Below, in pieces: positions 1 to 8,573 of a stretch of 64,000 nucleotides of DNA. Where the stretch lies: contig NZ_JADMVE010000001.1 of the NCBI RefSeq assembly GCF_015547515.1, positions 868,406 through 932,405 on the forward strand, read 5' to 3'. Position 1 is the stretch's first letter. Each line of letters starts with the position of its first letter. The notes beneath the pieces are model-generated. The model ran no database searches, had not been told where the DNA came from, and saw only the letters and a list, made by a program, of their open reading frames with translations. This stretch comes from Eubacterium sp. 1001713B170207_170306_E7. GTDB taxonomy: Bacteria; Bacillota; Clostridia; Eubacteriales; Eubacteriaceae. A program made the position numbers and the translations under genes.

Positions 1-130
1 CAGACGTAAATAAAAGGGCAGATCGGTTCTAGTTATTTTTTGTGTTTTCTTTTGGACGCAGGCGCTTGTCAAAAAAAATATTTTGTGGTAAGGTTATCTC
101 TGGAATTTTTTAAACTAAAAGGAGATTATC

Positions 131-379
131 ATGCGATACGAATATACGACACAGGGCGTATGCTCCCGCTCCATCACTTTTGAAGTGGAGGACGGCATCA
201 TTAAGAATCTTGAGTTTCTGGGAGGCTGTAATGGTAATGCCAAGGGAATCGCCGCCCTGGTAGAAGGCTTACGGGTCGAGGAGGTCATTCCAAAGCTAAA
301 GGGCATCACCTGCGGCTATAAAACCACTTCGTGCCCCGACCAGCTTTCCAAAGCCCTGGAAGCGCTTGAACAGGCATAG
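131..379 (+). CDS. TSCPD domain protein (TIGR03905 type)
   Basis: An 82-residue single-domain protein that matches the small TIGR03905/TSCPD family. Visible signatures are the early Cys at residue 11, the GGCNGNAKGI segment near residue 31 and the closing TSCPDQL motif that gives the domain its name. TSCPD domains also occur at the C-terminus of some ribonucleotide reductases, where conserved cysteines suggest metal or redox roles; the free-standing form has no settled function. AAAGGAG lies just before the ATG. It stands alone, followed by a 152-bp gap and a separate promoter. Confidence 0.85.
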   Translation: MRYEYTTQGVCSRSITFEVEDGIIKNLEFLGGCNGNAKGIAALVEGLRVEEVIPKLKGITCGYKTTSCPDQLSKALEALEQA

Positions 380-468
380 GCCTTAAGTTAAGAACTGTTA
401 AAAACATTGTATACAATCGTATAATCAGGGTACTTTTATTCATTTGAATCCGTCATCAGCTTATCTGC

Positions 469-497
469 TTGAATTATTATGCATAATGCTGTATAAT
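469..497 (+). promoter_or_regulatory. Sigma-A type promoter with ARG-box-like site
   Basis: TTGAAT (469-474), 17-bp spacer, TATAAT (492-497), ending 34 bp before the binding-protein ATG. The -35 overlaps TGAAT-TATT-ATGCA (470-483), which differs at one base from the ArgR consensus TGAAT-N4-ATTCA. The promoter is strong by inspection; ArgR control is an inference from similarity to the candidate site at argG. Confidence 0.65.
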
Positions 498-531
498 AGG
501 ACTTGAGTTTAAAATCATTAGGAGGAGAGAA

Positions 532-1368
532 ATGAAAATGAATAAGAAACTTATCGGCGCTTCCGTAGCGCTGCTGCTCACGGCATCCCTGACACTGGCA
601 GGCTGCAGTGGCGGTGAAAAGAAACAGGCCGAAGATCCTCTGGCTGACGGTGTATTAAAAATTGGTACAAACGCAACCTATGTTCCACTGGAATACCGTG
701 ACGAAAATAATGAAATGATCGGTTTTGACATCGACCTTGGAAACGCCATCGCCGAAGAAATGGGTGTTAAGGCTGAATGGGTAGACACTGCCTGGGATGG
801 TATTTTTAACGGCTTGAACGCAAACCAGTATGAAACCATTATTTCAGGAACCAGCATTACTCCGGACCGCCAGAATGGTTTCAGCATGTCTGATCCTTAT
901 ATGGTAAACGGGATCGTTATCGTATCCAGAAATGACGAAACACCGGCTAAAACAGCGGAAGACCTGAAGGGTAAAAAAGTCGGCGTTCAGATCGAAACCA
1001 CTGCCGATATCGCGGCACAGGCCATGATCGACAATGACGGAAATACCATGAACCTGAACAAATTTGACGCCATGCTCGATGCCTTTGCGGCTCTGGAAGG
1101 AAAGACCATTGATTATATTTTGACAGACCAGCCCGTCGGTCAGTTTTATACCGGTCTGAAGCCTGATGTTTACAGCGTTACTTCTGATATTTTATCCAAT
1201 GAACCGATTGGTGTGACCATGCGTAAAAACGATACTGAATTTGCAGCAAAAATGAATGAAACACTGCAAAAATTAAGAGACAACGGCAAATTGGCTGAGC
1301 TCTCCCAGAAATGGTTTAAAAAAGATGTTACACAGAACATCAACATGGACTTAAAAGTCATTGAATAG
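532..1368 (+). CDS. Amino-acid ABC transporter substrate-binding lipoprotein
   Basis: A 278-residue periplasmic-binding protein type II (SBP_bac_3 family). A lipoprotein signal peptide ends in LTLAGC, making Cys25 the lipidated residue. The mature part opens with the typical KIGTNATYVPLEYRDE and GFDIDLGNAIAEEMG segments that line the polar amino-acid pocket. It would capture an amino acid outside the membrane for an ABC importer. No permease or ATPase gene is adjacent, so it must pair with components elsewhere or be an orphan receptor. GGAGGAG precedes the ATG; a second ATG lies two codons in. The ARG-box-like promoter hints at a basic amino acid ligand, which is inference. Confidence 0.9.
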   Translation: MKMNKKLIGASVALLLTASLTLAGCSGGEKKQAEDPLADGVLKIGTNATYVPLEYRDENNEMIGFDIDLGNAIAEEMGVKAEWVDTAWDGIFNGLNANQYETIISGTSITPDRQNGFSMSDPYMVNGIVIVSRNDETPAKTAEDLKGKKVGVQIETTADIAAQAMIDNDGNTMNLNKFDAMLDAFAALEGKTIDYILTDQPVGQFYTGLKPDVYSVTSDILSNEPIGVTMRKNDTEFAAKMNETLQKLRDNGKLAELSQKWFKKDVTQNINMDLKVIE

Positions 1369-1381
1369 ATTGCCTTAAAAG

Positions 1382-1402
1382 GAGCCTCCGGGCTCTTTTT
1401 TA
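1382..1402 (+). terminator. Intrinsic terminator after the binding protein
   Basis: GAGCC-TCCG-GGCTC hairpin followed by a T run, 14 bp after the stop codon. Confidence 0.8.
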
Positions 1403-1506
1403 TTTCCGAATTCATTTCTAAAGAATTCTGAAGAAATCTGAAATTCTAAGCTTTTTCTGGAGAATTCTGGTAGAATAGAGACAAATGATAAGGAGGAGTA
1501 CAAATA

Positions 1507-2148
1507 ATGAAAGCAAAAAGAATTTTAACCTTTGCCATTGCGGCGCTCATGGTTTTCTCTTTGACCGCCTGCGCAAAAAAGAACGCCCCGGCACAGACAG
1601 GCGATACCCCCGGTATGGAAGTAACCGCAGATCCATCGACACCAGAGGGGACAGTAAAAATCGTTTTTGACGCGTTTAAAGACAAGGACGCAAAAACCCT
1701 GAACGAAAATATCAAGATAAGCCTCGGCGGGGAATTCGGGGCACTGAGCGGTCTGACCTCAAATGATAATCAGCTGCTTACCGATGCCCAGGACCCTGAG
1801 TCTCAGGAGCTTCTTACAAACCTGACTGAGGATTTTTCCTATAAGATCCTCGAGAGCCAGACAAACGGCGACCAGGCAACGGTTAAGGTTCAGGTAACGA
1901 ACCGCGACCTGTCCCAGGTGATCAATAAACTGATCGGCGAGGATCCCTCTGAAGACCGGTTTTTAAACCTGGTAAAGGAAGCCAAGGGAAAAACCGTGAC
2001 CAATGAGCTCGATCTTCCTGTGGTGAAGGAAAATGGCAAATGGATGGTAAACATGGATACAGGTGCCGTCAACGCTGTTTTCGGCAATATTATGAGCGCA
2101 GACATCATGAACGCCATCAAGGACAGTCTGAAAAGCCAGCAAAACTAA
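1507..2148 (+). CDS. Lipoprotein, DUF4878-like
   Basis: A 213-residue putative lipoprotein. The signal peptide ends FSLTAC with Cys22 as the lipidation site, followed by a short Pro/Thr-rich linker and then a fold that begins TPEGTVKIVFDAFKDKDAKTL. This opening resembles the NTF2-like DUF4878 family of secreted lipoproteins, in which a conserved P-x-x-(V/A)-V helix is followed by a curved sheet. No catalytic motif is visible and the function is unknown. It has its own promoter region containing two copies of AGAATTCTG (1422-1430 and 1461-1469) and ends at a strong bidirectional terminator. Confidence 0.7.
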   Translation: MKAKRILTFAIAALMVFSLTACAKKNAPAQTGDTPGMEVTADPSTPEGTVKIVFDAFKDKDAKTLNENIKISLGGEFGALSGLTSNDNQLLTDAQDPESQELLTNLTEDFSYKILESQTNGDQATVKVQVTNRDLSQVINKLIGEDPSEDRFLNLVKEAKGKTVTNELDLPVVKENGKWMVNMDTGAVNAVFGNIMSADIMNAIKDSLKSQQN

Positions 2149-2171
2149 ATAATAACGGATAATATGATAAA

Positions 2172-2213
2172 AAACGCCGGCGCTTCGCATAACATCGGAG
2201 GCCGGCGTTTTTT
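2172..2213. terminator. Bidirectional terminator
   Basis: Arms AAACGCCGGC (2172-2181) and GCCGGCGTTT (2201-2210) with T runs on both strands. It serves the convergent lipoprotein gene and the AraC-family gene, whose stop codon lies in its flank. Confidence 0.9.
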
Positions 2214-3183
2214 ATGCCTGTTTCCGCACAGGTCTGACATATTTACAGAACTGTTCCGGATTGTAATACAGATAAATGATTCGGTCAGGGGAGGTATCAA
2301 AACAGTAGCCGGTACCTTTAAAATCAAAATTGGACATGGCCTTTTCAATCTTCTCCTCCACGGTACGGTTTTCCTGCTCATAATCGAAGGGGCCGTGCTC
2401 AAAAACAATGTACTCAGCCTCGGGCACGTCAATCATAAGCATTTGCGGCGGCACCTCGCCTTTGTAGTCAATGGGAAGCCGCACACCGTAGCACTCCGTA
2501 CGCGGAAAGCCCCAGTCGCAGAGCCGGCCCGCCGGGTCATTGATATAGGCCATAATCTGGCCGCTGCCGCTGTTTGTTTCACTGCCGCCGTCATCATCTA
2601 ATTTTCCCTTAATGCTGTCGAGTAAGCCGCAGATTGTTTCGCAGTCCTGTCCTGGAATAAGACGCTGCTTTTCCCAAAAATCCCAATAACCATTGCTCTC
2701 ACTGTTTTTTATATGCAAAAACTTGTGCGCTGAGATGGTTACAAAATAAATTTTAATATCCTCTGTAGATTTTACCATACCGATCTCTCCAAATCCTAAA
2801 AAGTAGCGGTCAAAAGGGGTTAGCTTTGTGCGGAGAACGACCAGTCTGGGGTTTTTCCGGTATGCACTTGGCGTGATACCATACGTTTTTTTAAAAGCCC
2901 TGGTAAAAGCCTCGTGTGAAGAAAATCCGTAATCAAAAGCAATATTCAAAATGTTTTTTTTACTGTCGCGAACCTCTTTCAGCGCAAAAGCCAATTTTCG
3001 GTGCCTCAGGTAATCCCTGAACGCCATACCGGATATTTCTTTGAATTTCCTCGTTGTATAAAACTCGGAATATCCCAGCTTTTGTGAAAGAAAACGTAAG
3101 GTCAAAGCCTCGTCGTTATAGTTTTTAATGCACTGATCAATTTCATCAACAATTATCTGAATTTGCTTTTGCCACTCGTACAT
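2212..3183 (-). CDS. AraC-family regulator with GyrI-like effector domain
   Basis: A 323-residue regulator. The N-terminal third has two helix-turn-helix units of the AraC/XylS type (the second unit includes GFSSHEAFTRAFKKTYGITPSAYR). The remaining two-thirds resembles the GyrI-like/SOUL small-molecule binding domain, with the terminal QENRTVEEKIEKA and FEHGPFDYE region typical of it. By family, such proteins bind hydrophobic or cationic ligands and activate transport or detoxification genes. The start is set at the ATG with GAGGTG nine bases upstream; a GTG four codons earlier overlaps that ribosome site. Target genes are not evident nearby. Confidence 0.85.
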   Translation of the reverse strand: MYEWQKQIQIIVDEIDQCIKNYNDEALTLRFLSQKLGYSEFYTTRKFKEISGMAFRDYLRHRKLAFALKEVRDSKKNILNIAFDYGFSSHEAFTRAFKKTYGITPSAYRKNPRLVVLRTKLTPFDRYFLGFGEIGMVKSTEDIKIYFVTISAHKFLHIKNSESNGYWDFWEKQRLIPGQDCETICGLLDSIKGKLDDDGGSETNSGSGQIMAYINDPAGRLCDWGFPRTECYGVRLPIDYKGEVPPQMLMIDVPEAEYIVFEHGPFDYEQENRTVEEKIEKAMSNFDFKGTGYCFDTSPDRIIYLYYNPEQFCKYVRPVRKQA

Positions 3184-3267
3184 TCTTCCGTTCACCTCGT
3201 TTCAACCGCTCTACATTTATTATAGGGAAAGTGAGCGTCCGCCGCTTGATTTTACTTGCACTGATTC

Positions 3268-3957
3268 TTAACTTTTTAACAGGGAGGGTAACGCCCCGAG
3301 CGTGTGTATTTCGTAATCAGCATGAATGCCAAGGGAGTTTTTCTCCCTGCCCGGATTATACCAGCAGGTATCAATACCGGCGTTTATGCCGCCCTGAATA
3401 TCAGAGGTCAAGGAGTCTCCGATGACCAGCGACTCGGCTGGATTGTAGCTGGGAATACGGGCGGCCATATACTCAAAAAATTCTTTCTGAGGCTTTTGCG
3501 CCCCGGCATCCTCAGAGACAAAGACACCGTCCATGAGCTTGTCAAGGCCGGTGGCTGAGAGGCGGCTGTACTGGGTGCTCGAAACACCATTCGTGATAAT
3601 ATACAGCCTGAAATCCGGCTTTAAAGCACGGCAGAGGTCATAGGCCCCGTCAATGAGAAAGGCCCCCCGTCCCAAAGCCGGCTGATAATCGGCCTCAAAG
3701 GCATCGCCGTCAATATCCAGCCCGAGCTCAAGAAATAAAAGCCGGAAGCGGCTGGTAACCAGCGTATCCTTGTCAATCAGCCCATGCTCAAAATCTTTCC
3801 AGAGGCCGTGGTTGATGTCCGCGTAAAGGTCCAGAATCTCCCTTGTCGGATGAACGCCATATTTTCTAAAGGTCTGGTCCAGAGCCTGGGCCTCTGTTTT
3901 TTTAAAATCCATCAGCGTGCCGTCGGCATCAAACAGAAGCGTCGTGTATTTTTTCAT
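3268..3957 (-). CDS. yjjG: YjjG-family HAD pyrimidine nucleotidase
   Basis: A 229-residue haloacid dehalogenase-like phosphatase. Motif I is DADGTL (residues 10-15), motif II is the TNG around residue 118, motif III is the Lys in AQKPQKEFF and motif IV is GDSLTSD. Length and motif spacing match the YjjG/TIGR02254 noncanonical nucleotidase group, which removes phosphate from damaged or unusual pyrimidine monophosphates such as 5-fluoro-dUMP. It follows the DUF1648 gene with a two-base gap, suggesting joint transcription with that gene and the MBL hydrolase upstream. Confidence 0.88.
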   Translation of the reverse strand: MKKYTTLLFDADGTLMDFKKTEAQALDQTFRKYGVHPTREILDLYADINHGLWKDFEHGLIDKDTLVTSRFRLLFLELGLDIDGDAFEADYQPALGRGAFLIDGAYDLCRALKPDFRLYIITNGVSSTQYSRLSATGLDKLMDGVFVSEDAGAQKPQKEFFEYMAARIPSYNPAESLVIGDSLTSDIQGGINAGIDTCWYNPGREKNSLGIHADYEIHTLGALPSLLKS

Positions 3958-3959
3958 GT

Positions 3960-4496
3960 TCAGCGTGAATGTCCTTTCATAATCTGCCGCAGGCGAAAAT
4001 AATAAAAAAGAATGGCAGCGGCAAGCAAAACTGCAAAACCAATAATAATATAGAGTGTTACTCTGTTCTGCACCATAACATCGCCCGAATAAATCATGGA
4101 CAGAAAAATGGTGTTAAAAAGATTGACAAAAAGCAGGTCCGCAATGAGGATAATGGTGCGTGTCAAGAGGCGTATGCGCTCAAAAGCGGATGCGTTGTAA
4201 ATGTTCAGGCCATCCTCAATGTGCCTGGTGGCATTGATATTTGTGACCGCCGCTGGAAAAAAGCTGATGATGGTGATGATTACAAACATAATGCTTTCGA
4301 TCATGATCATGGGTACCAGCGTAAAGGCTTTTTTACTGTAGCGGATCACCTCACCCTCAGCGTTAAATTTTGAGATCAGCCGTTCAGGAATCTGGTCCCA
4401 GCAGACAATCAGATAAATGATCATCCCGAAAAAGCTGATCAGCGTAAGGGCCAGCAGAATTTTCTGGCTGATGGTCCAGCGAACTTTATCGTCCAT
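3960..4496 (-). CDS. DUF1648 membrane protein
   Basis: A 178-residue membrane protein with four predicted spans (about residues 12-32, 56-78, 108-130, 148-170). The loop after span one, IPERLISKFNAEGEVIRYSKK, is the DUF1648 signature shared with SdpI-type immunity proteins and GntR-associated membrane proteins. No substrate can be assigned. It sits between the MBL hydrolase (4-bp gap) and the HAD phosphatase (2-bp gap), so it is probably in a three-gene transcript. Confidence 0.75.
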   Translation of the reverse strand: MDDKVRWTISQKILLALTLISFFGMIIYLIVCWDQIPERLISKFNAEGEVIRYSKKAFTLVPMIMIESIMFVIITIISFFPAAVTNINATRHIEDGLNIYNASAFERIRLLTRTIILIADLLFVNLFNTIFLSMIYSGDVMVQNRVTLYIIIGFAVLLAAAILFYYFRLRQIMKGHSR

Positions 4497-4500
4497 GGCC

Positions 4501-5313
4501 TCACCACTCCAGGGTCAGCCCGACACCAACCTCCCGCTTAAGCGGAACGGCCTGATGGATGGCGGCCCTTACCCGGAAAGAGGTGCAGTGGCAGGGAAGC
4601 AGGCTTTCGATATGGTTGTCTTTAAAATACTGGATTGTCTGGTCGACCTGTTCGCCCAGCTTGAACAAATGAAAGCCCCCGATAATGCCAAGCACCCGGC
4701 TGTCGCCCGCAACAGCTTTGGCGTGTTCTACAATGTTGCAGATCCCGGAATGTGAGCAGCCTGTCACAATATAGATGCCTGCCGCCGTGGTGTAGACCAG
4801 CGCAGAATCGTCAAAAAGAAAGTCGGAATTATCTTTACAGCTTTCTCCTCCGGTGGTTCCAATGGCCTTTCGCGGCTCGAAATCCATAAGCTGAGGAATT
4901 TCACCTAAAAAAGTAAAATTTGGGCTGACCTTGTAGGGCGCTTTGGTTAAAATCAGCTGGCTTTTTTCATGCAGGGTCATCTCAGACAGGGTGATCCCGA
5001 TGCTTTCGCCGTCAAACTGTTTTTCGGACAGGGCCTCGGGATGGGCGATGATTTTAAGCCCGGGATTGTCGAAATGATCAAAATAGGCTGGAAGTCCGCC
5101 GGTGTGGTCGTTGTGGCCGTGGGAGAGCACGATGGTGTCAATGGCTGACAAATCAATGCCGAGGCGTCTGGCGTTTTCGATGTAAATATCTGAATAGCCT
5201 GTATCCAGAAGAAAGCGCGAGCCCTCGTCCTCAATATAGTAACACAGGCCTGGCTCACCCAGGTAGTAATGGTCGATGCTGGTATGATTATCAACAAGTA
5301 CGGTCAGTTTCAT
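4501..5313 (-). CDS. Metallo-beta-lactamase fold hydrolase
   Basis: A 270-residue MBL-fold protein. The metal-binding HxHxDH motif appears as SHGHNDHTGG near residue 95, the second His as GCSHSGICN near residue 186, and the third as GGFHLF near residue 214, with a final LLPCHCT. This pattern belongs to the COG1237 group (7,8-dihydropterin-6-methyl-4-(beta-D-ribofuranosyl)aminobenzene 5'-phosphate synthase-like), several members of which are uncharacterised in anaerobes. The substrate cannot be named from sequence. It is the first gene of a minus-strand run ending at 3268. Confidence 0.82.
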   Translation of the reverse strand: MKLTVLVDNHTSIDHYYLGEPGLCYYIEDEGSRFLLDTGYSDIYIENARRLGIDLSAIDTIVLSHGHNDHTGGLPAYFDHFDNPGLKIIAHPEALSEKQFDGESIGITLSEMTLHEKSQLILTKAPYKVSPNFTFLGEIPQLMDFEPRKAIGTTGGESCKDNSDFLFDDSALVYTTAAGIYIVTGCSHSGICNIVEHAKAVAGDSRVLGIIGGFHLFKLGEQVDQTIQYFKDNHIESLLPCHCTSFRVRAAIHQAVPLKREVGVGLTLEW

Positions 5314-5354
5314 ATAAAAGACTCCTTTCAGGATTCATTTAATCTTATTATAAA

Positions 5355-5385
5355 GAAAAGGCATTGACTCCGCAATGCCTTTAAC
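5355..5385 (-). terminator. Intrinsic terminator for the 5406-8099 cluster
   Basis: AAAGGCATTG and CAATGCCTTT arms with a six-base loop; on the minus strand a T-rich tail follows. It separates the membrane-protein cluster upstream from the MBL cluster downstream. Confidence 0.75.
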
Positions 5386-5405
5386 TTAGAATACAGAAAT
5401 CAGGA

Positions 5406-6092
5406 TTAAAAGATATCATCCTCGGTGTGACGCGAAAAAAATACATTGCTGCTGTCAAATATGTCCACCTGCCCCTCAGAGCTCACACGTTTTGCAGCCG
5501 CGCGTGGCCGGCGGTAATCCGCGGTTCTGCCCGGCCTGGAATAACGCATTGACGGCGGCGCTGTTTTGCCGCCCAGAGAGGAACGTACAGAGCCGCGGGT
5601 CTCTCTGGCGGAGCGCACCAGAAGCGCCAGCGCGATAATGCCCATGACCATACTGACCGTTATGGCAAGGCCTAAAAAGTAATTGGTGAAATCACCGATG
5701 GCGATACTGCCAAAGCCCTTTCCGTAATTAAAAAGAAACGGCGAATTGACCGCCACAAATGCCGGTGAAGCGCTGGAGAAGTCTAAAGTGGCGGCTTTAA
5801 AAAAGGCGGGCATGTTTAAAACAACGGCCAGCAGCACAAACAGACAGGCGATGTACAGGATCTGGCCCGGGATGGCCGAGCCGCTTGTCTTTTTCAGCGA
5901 TAAAAAGGACAGAACCAGCGTGATAACCGCAAGAGCCGCATACAGGGCAAAGCTCACAAGGGCAAAGGTCTGAAAGCCTGTAAAGTCAATGGACAGCGCG
6001 GTATCCACCACCAGGGTGGAGAGGCGGATTACAAGCGCCATAACGCCAGTGGCCAGAAGGAATACCCTGAAGGCCAGATGTAATTTATTCAT
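5406..6092 (-). CDS. Four-span membrane protein with basic tail
   Basis: A 228-residue protein not recognised as a named family. Four hydrophobic segments are clear (about residues 5-28, 41-66, 76-98, 136-160), followed by a strongly basic Arg/Ser-rich cytoplasmic tail of about 65 residues with RGSVRSSLGG and RRPRAAAKRV, ending in FFSRHTEDDIF. The hydrophobic part may resemble small uncharacterised Firmicutes membrane proteins. Its start overlaps the end of the threonine aldolase gene by eight bases, so the two are translationally linked, but no functional link is evident. Confidence 0.7.
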   Translation of the reverse strand: MNKLHLAFRVFLLATGVMALVIRLSTLVVDTALSIDFTGFQTFALVSFALYAALAVITLVLSFLSLKKTSGSAIPGQILYIACLFVLLAVVLNMPAFFKAATLDFSSASPAFVAVNSPFLFNYGKGFGSIAIGDFTNYFLGLAITVSMVMGIIALALLVRSARETRGSVRSSLGGKTAPPSMRYSRPGRTADYRRPRAAAKRVSSEGQVDIFDSSNVFFSRHTEDDIF

Positions 6093-7116
6093 GGCACAGC
6101 CTGTCTAAAGCCTCTATCAACACGTCCACCATGGCATCGGTCATGGCCCAGGAGGTTACAAACCGCACAGCGGTATGTCCATCGTCGATAACTTCCTGAT
6201 CTCTGAAGGAGATTTTTTCTCTCAGCGCAGTGATCAGCTCATTGGGCAGTATCGGAAAAATCTGGTTGCTGTGGGAGTCGACCAGGAAGGGAAAGCCCTT
6301 GTCCTCAAAGGCTGCCTTCAGCCGGGCGGCCAGCGCGTTGGCGTGAGCGCCAAGTTCCAGATAAAGCCCGTCTTTAAAAAGCTCCTCAAACTGAATGCCA
6401 AGAATACGCCCTTTGGCAAAAAGGCCGCCGCGCTGCTTCAGCGTAAAATTAAAATCCTCCGCCAGCGCCGGGTTGACAAGGATCAGCGCCTCGCCGAACA
6501 GGGCGCCGCATTTCGTGCCTCCGATATAAAAGGCGTCGCAGAGCTCCGGAAAATCAGACAGCGCCAGATCGTTTCCGGGTGCTGTAAGGGCAGAGGATAG
6601 GCGCGCGCCGTCCACATAAAGATACAAGCTGTTTTGGTCGCAGACACGCCGTATGGCGGTCAGCTCAGCCTTTGTATAAACCGTGCCGATTTCTGTGGAA
6701 TCGGACAGGTAAACCATTTTGGGCGCGACCATATGGTGATCGGTGTGGGCATCAACCCCCGACTGGATTAACTGCGGGGTCAGCTTGCCGTCCTCTGCCG
6801 GCATGGTGATAATCTTATGCCCGGCCGCCTCGATGGCGCCGGTCTCATGGGTGCAGATATGGCCGGTTTCAGCGGCAATCACTGCCTGCCAGGGCTTTAA
6901 CGCATGGGCGATAAAAGCCATGTTGGTCTGGGTACCGCCAGATAAAAAATAGATATCGCAGGCCAGACAGCCGATGGCTTTTTTGATTAACGCGCGCGCG
7001 TTGTCGCAATGGGGGTCTTCCTCATAACCCTCGGTCTGCTCAAAATTGGTGTGGGCTAACGCTTCCAGAATTCTCGGATGTGCCCCCTCACAATAGTCAC
7101 TGCTGAAAAGAATCAT
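6085..7116 (-). CDS. ltaE: Low-specificity threonine aldolase
   Basis: A 343-residue fold-type I PLP enzyme of the beta-eliminating lyase family. PLP Lys is K202 in GGTKCG and the pyridine-binding Asp is D169 in YVDGARL. It would cleave threonine or allo-threonine to glycine and acetaldehyde in the cytoplasm. Length and motifs are normal for the family, although related aromatic amino acid lyases share the fold. It overlaps the genes on both sides by a few bases, forming a tight operon with the pyridoxamine-oxidase-fold protein upstream. Confidence 0.88.
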   Translation of the reverse strand: MILFSSDYCEGAHPRILEALAHTNFEQTEGYEEDPHCDNARALIKKAIGCLACDIYFLSGGTQTNMAFIAHALKPWQAVIAAETGHICTHETGAIEAAGHKIITMPAEDGKLTPQLIQSGVDAHTDHHMVAPKMVYLSDSTEIGTVYTKAELTAIRRVCDQNSLYLYVDGARLSSALTAPGNDLALSDFPELCDAFYIGGTKCGALFGEALILVNPALAEDFNFTLKQRGGLFAKGRILGIQFEELFKDGLYLELGAHANALAARLKAAFEDKGFPFLVDSHSNQIFPILPNELITALREKISFRDQEVIDDGHTAVRFVTSWAMTDAMVDVLIEALDRLCHE

Positions 7117-7595
7117 ACGCGCTCCTTTCGGTTAGCCTTGCCAGTAAATTCATGGACTGCCAGCCTTAAAACGGCGGTGTGGCTCAGCACCTTTTCATCA
7201 AAATCCCAGTCGTCACGGCCGCTGTAATGGCGCATTAAGTGGCTGAGAGCGGTCTTTTTAGCGTCAGAATCAGTCACCTTTTCCAGAAGTCCCCATCCTA
7301 CGATACTCATGAACTGAGTAGAGTAATGACAGGCTTTGGGCCCGGTGACCAGCTTTTGTCCACAGTCCAGCTCAAATCCAACCCGGTTATCGCCGGCCAT
7401 GAGCTCAAGCTTGCGGCCTTCATCGGCACAATGAAAGAAGAGGGTTAGCGCACCGCCCTCCAGGGTATATCCATAACTGAGCGGAACAATATAAGGTGCC
7501 CCGCCGGTGTTTAATGCCAGACGGCAGGTATCCGCTGTTTCCAGGATCTGCCGCATGAGCTGTTCGTCTTTAATTTCTCGATTTGCTTTACGCAT
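7113..7595 (-). CDS. Pyridoxamine 5'-phosphate oxidase-fold flavoprotein
   Basis: A 160-residue split-barrel flavoprotein of the NimA-like group of the PNPOx superfamily. It begins MRKANREIKDEQLMRQIL and contains PYIVPLSYGYTLEGGALTLFFH, the usual first strands of the FMN barrel. Family members bind FMN or F420 and reduce varied substrates; some reduce nitroimidazoles. Specificity cannot be assigned. The four-base overlap with the threonine aldolase start indicates translational coupling. Confidence 0.8.
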   Translation of the reverse strand: MRKANREIKDEQLMRQILETADTCRLALNTGGAPYIVPLSYGYTLEGGALTLFFHCADEGRKLELMAGDNRVGFELDCGQKLVTGPKACHYSTQFMSIVGWGLLEKVTDSDAKKTALSHLMRHYSGRDDWDFDEKVLSHTAVLRLAVHEFTGKANRKERV

Positions 7596-7613
7596 TGTGT
7601 CGCCGCCTTTCTT

Positions 7614-8099
7614 TTATATATTTAATAAAACAATGCTGTTGCCATTGTCCTCAATGCATTTCATAAGATCCTCATAACTGAGGATAACCGTTGCCGTATT
7701 GTCGCAGGGGTGTACGCCAAGGTTTGGGCAGCCCACCAGATCCTTATCCAGAACCACCTCTACATTGGCCTCAGGGTTGCCGAATACACCCAGTGGCGTC
7801 ACCGCGCCCTTTGTCAGCTGGAGATGCTTCATGAGGCGATCCTCTGAGGCAAAGCTGAGTTTGGAGCAGCCCAGCTGCTCACGGATTCCTGCCAGATCCG
7901 CTTTTTTATCCTTGTCAAGCACTACGAGAAAATGGCGTTTTCCTTTGGCGTCGCGCAAAAACAGGTTTTTAACGACATTGCACTTAAGCGTAATGCCCAG
8001 ATTATCCATCTCGTCAATGGTATAGACAGCGGGGTGGTCTGTTTTTTCATAGGTAATGCCCAGAGTATCCAGCTTATTTAAGGTTTCTTCACAATTCAT
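7614..8099 (-). CDS. YbaK/ProX-type aminoacyl-tRNA deacylase
   Basis: A 161-residue free-standing homologue of the prolyl-tRNA synthetase editing domain. Typical features are the HPAVYTIDEM start, KNLFLRDAKGKRHFLVVLD, and LGVFGNPEANVEVVLD followed by GVHPCDNTATVIL. By family, it hydrolyses mischarged tRNA in trans, for example Ala-tRNA(Pro), but the exact tRNA cannot be told from sequence. It heads a minus-strand cluster with the PNPOx-fold gene 18 bp downstream. Confidence 0.88.
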   Translation of the reverse strand: MNCEETLNKLDTLGITYEKTDHPAVYTIDEMDNLGITLKCNVVKNLFLRDAKGKRHFLVVLDKDKKADLAGIREQLGCSKLSFASEDRLMKHLQLTKGAVTPLGVFGNPEANVEVVLDKDLVGCPNLGVHPCDNTATVILSYEDLMKCIEDNGNSIVLLNI

Positions 8100-8201
8100 T
8101 TGATGGTCTCCTTATGTCATGGTATGATAGTCTTACTATACCATACTAAAGAACCGCCGTAAAGAATACAAAATGGCATTTGAAGAAGGGAGGCGGATAA
8201 A

Positions 8202-8573
8202 ATGATGGATATTGATCAATTTGAAACAACACTGGACGCCATTGCCAATACACTGCCGCCGGCTTTTTACGAAGAGCTGAATGGGGGCATTCTGCTTTTG
8301 CCGGAAGTCAAACGCCACCCCAAGGCCACAGGGGACGACCTCTATATCATGGGGGAGTATCACCGCGATTCGATCATGGGGCGCTATATTGTCATTTATT
8401 ATGGATCCTTTGAGCGGGTATACGGTTACCTGAGTGACGAGGCTTTAAAAAAGCAGATGGAAAAAACACTGCGGCATGAGTTCCGGCACCATATGGAATC
8501 CCGGGCCGGTATGCGTGATCTTGAAATTGCAGACCGCATGCAGATGGAAGCGTACGAGAACCGAAAGAAATGA
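8202..8573 (+). CDS. Metallopeptidase family protein (HExxH zincin)
   Basis: A 123-residue single-domain protein. The zinc motif HEFRHH (HExxH) lies at about residues 92-97, preceded by YIVIYYGSFERVYG, which matches the MMP_TTHA0227/minimal zincin family (PF06262). Known members are small cytoplasmic proteins with no defined substrate. GGGAGG lies upstream of two adjacent ATG codons. The stop codon is inside the following hairpin repeat. Confidence 0.82.
   Translation: MMDIDQFETTLDAIANTLPPAFYEELNGGILLLPEVKRHPKATGDDLYIMGEYHRDSIMGRYIVIYYGSFERVYGYLSDEALKKQMEKTLRHEFRHHMESRAGMRDLEIADRMQMEAYENRKK

Noticed and set aside
1-130. Possible promoter (TTGTCA at 66-71) for the TSCPD gene
   Set aside because: No convincing -10 at the right spacing; left unannotated.
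1422-1469. Two AGAATTCTG repeats before the lipoprotein gene
   Set aside because: Short and AT-rich; could be chance, so only mentioned in the gene entry.
2164-2601. Plus-strand frame of 145 codons
   Set aside because: It starts inside a terminator and lies opposite the AraC-family gene.
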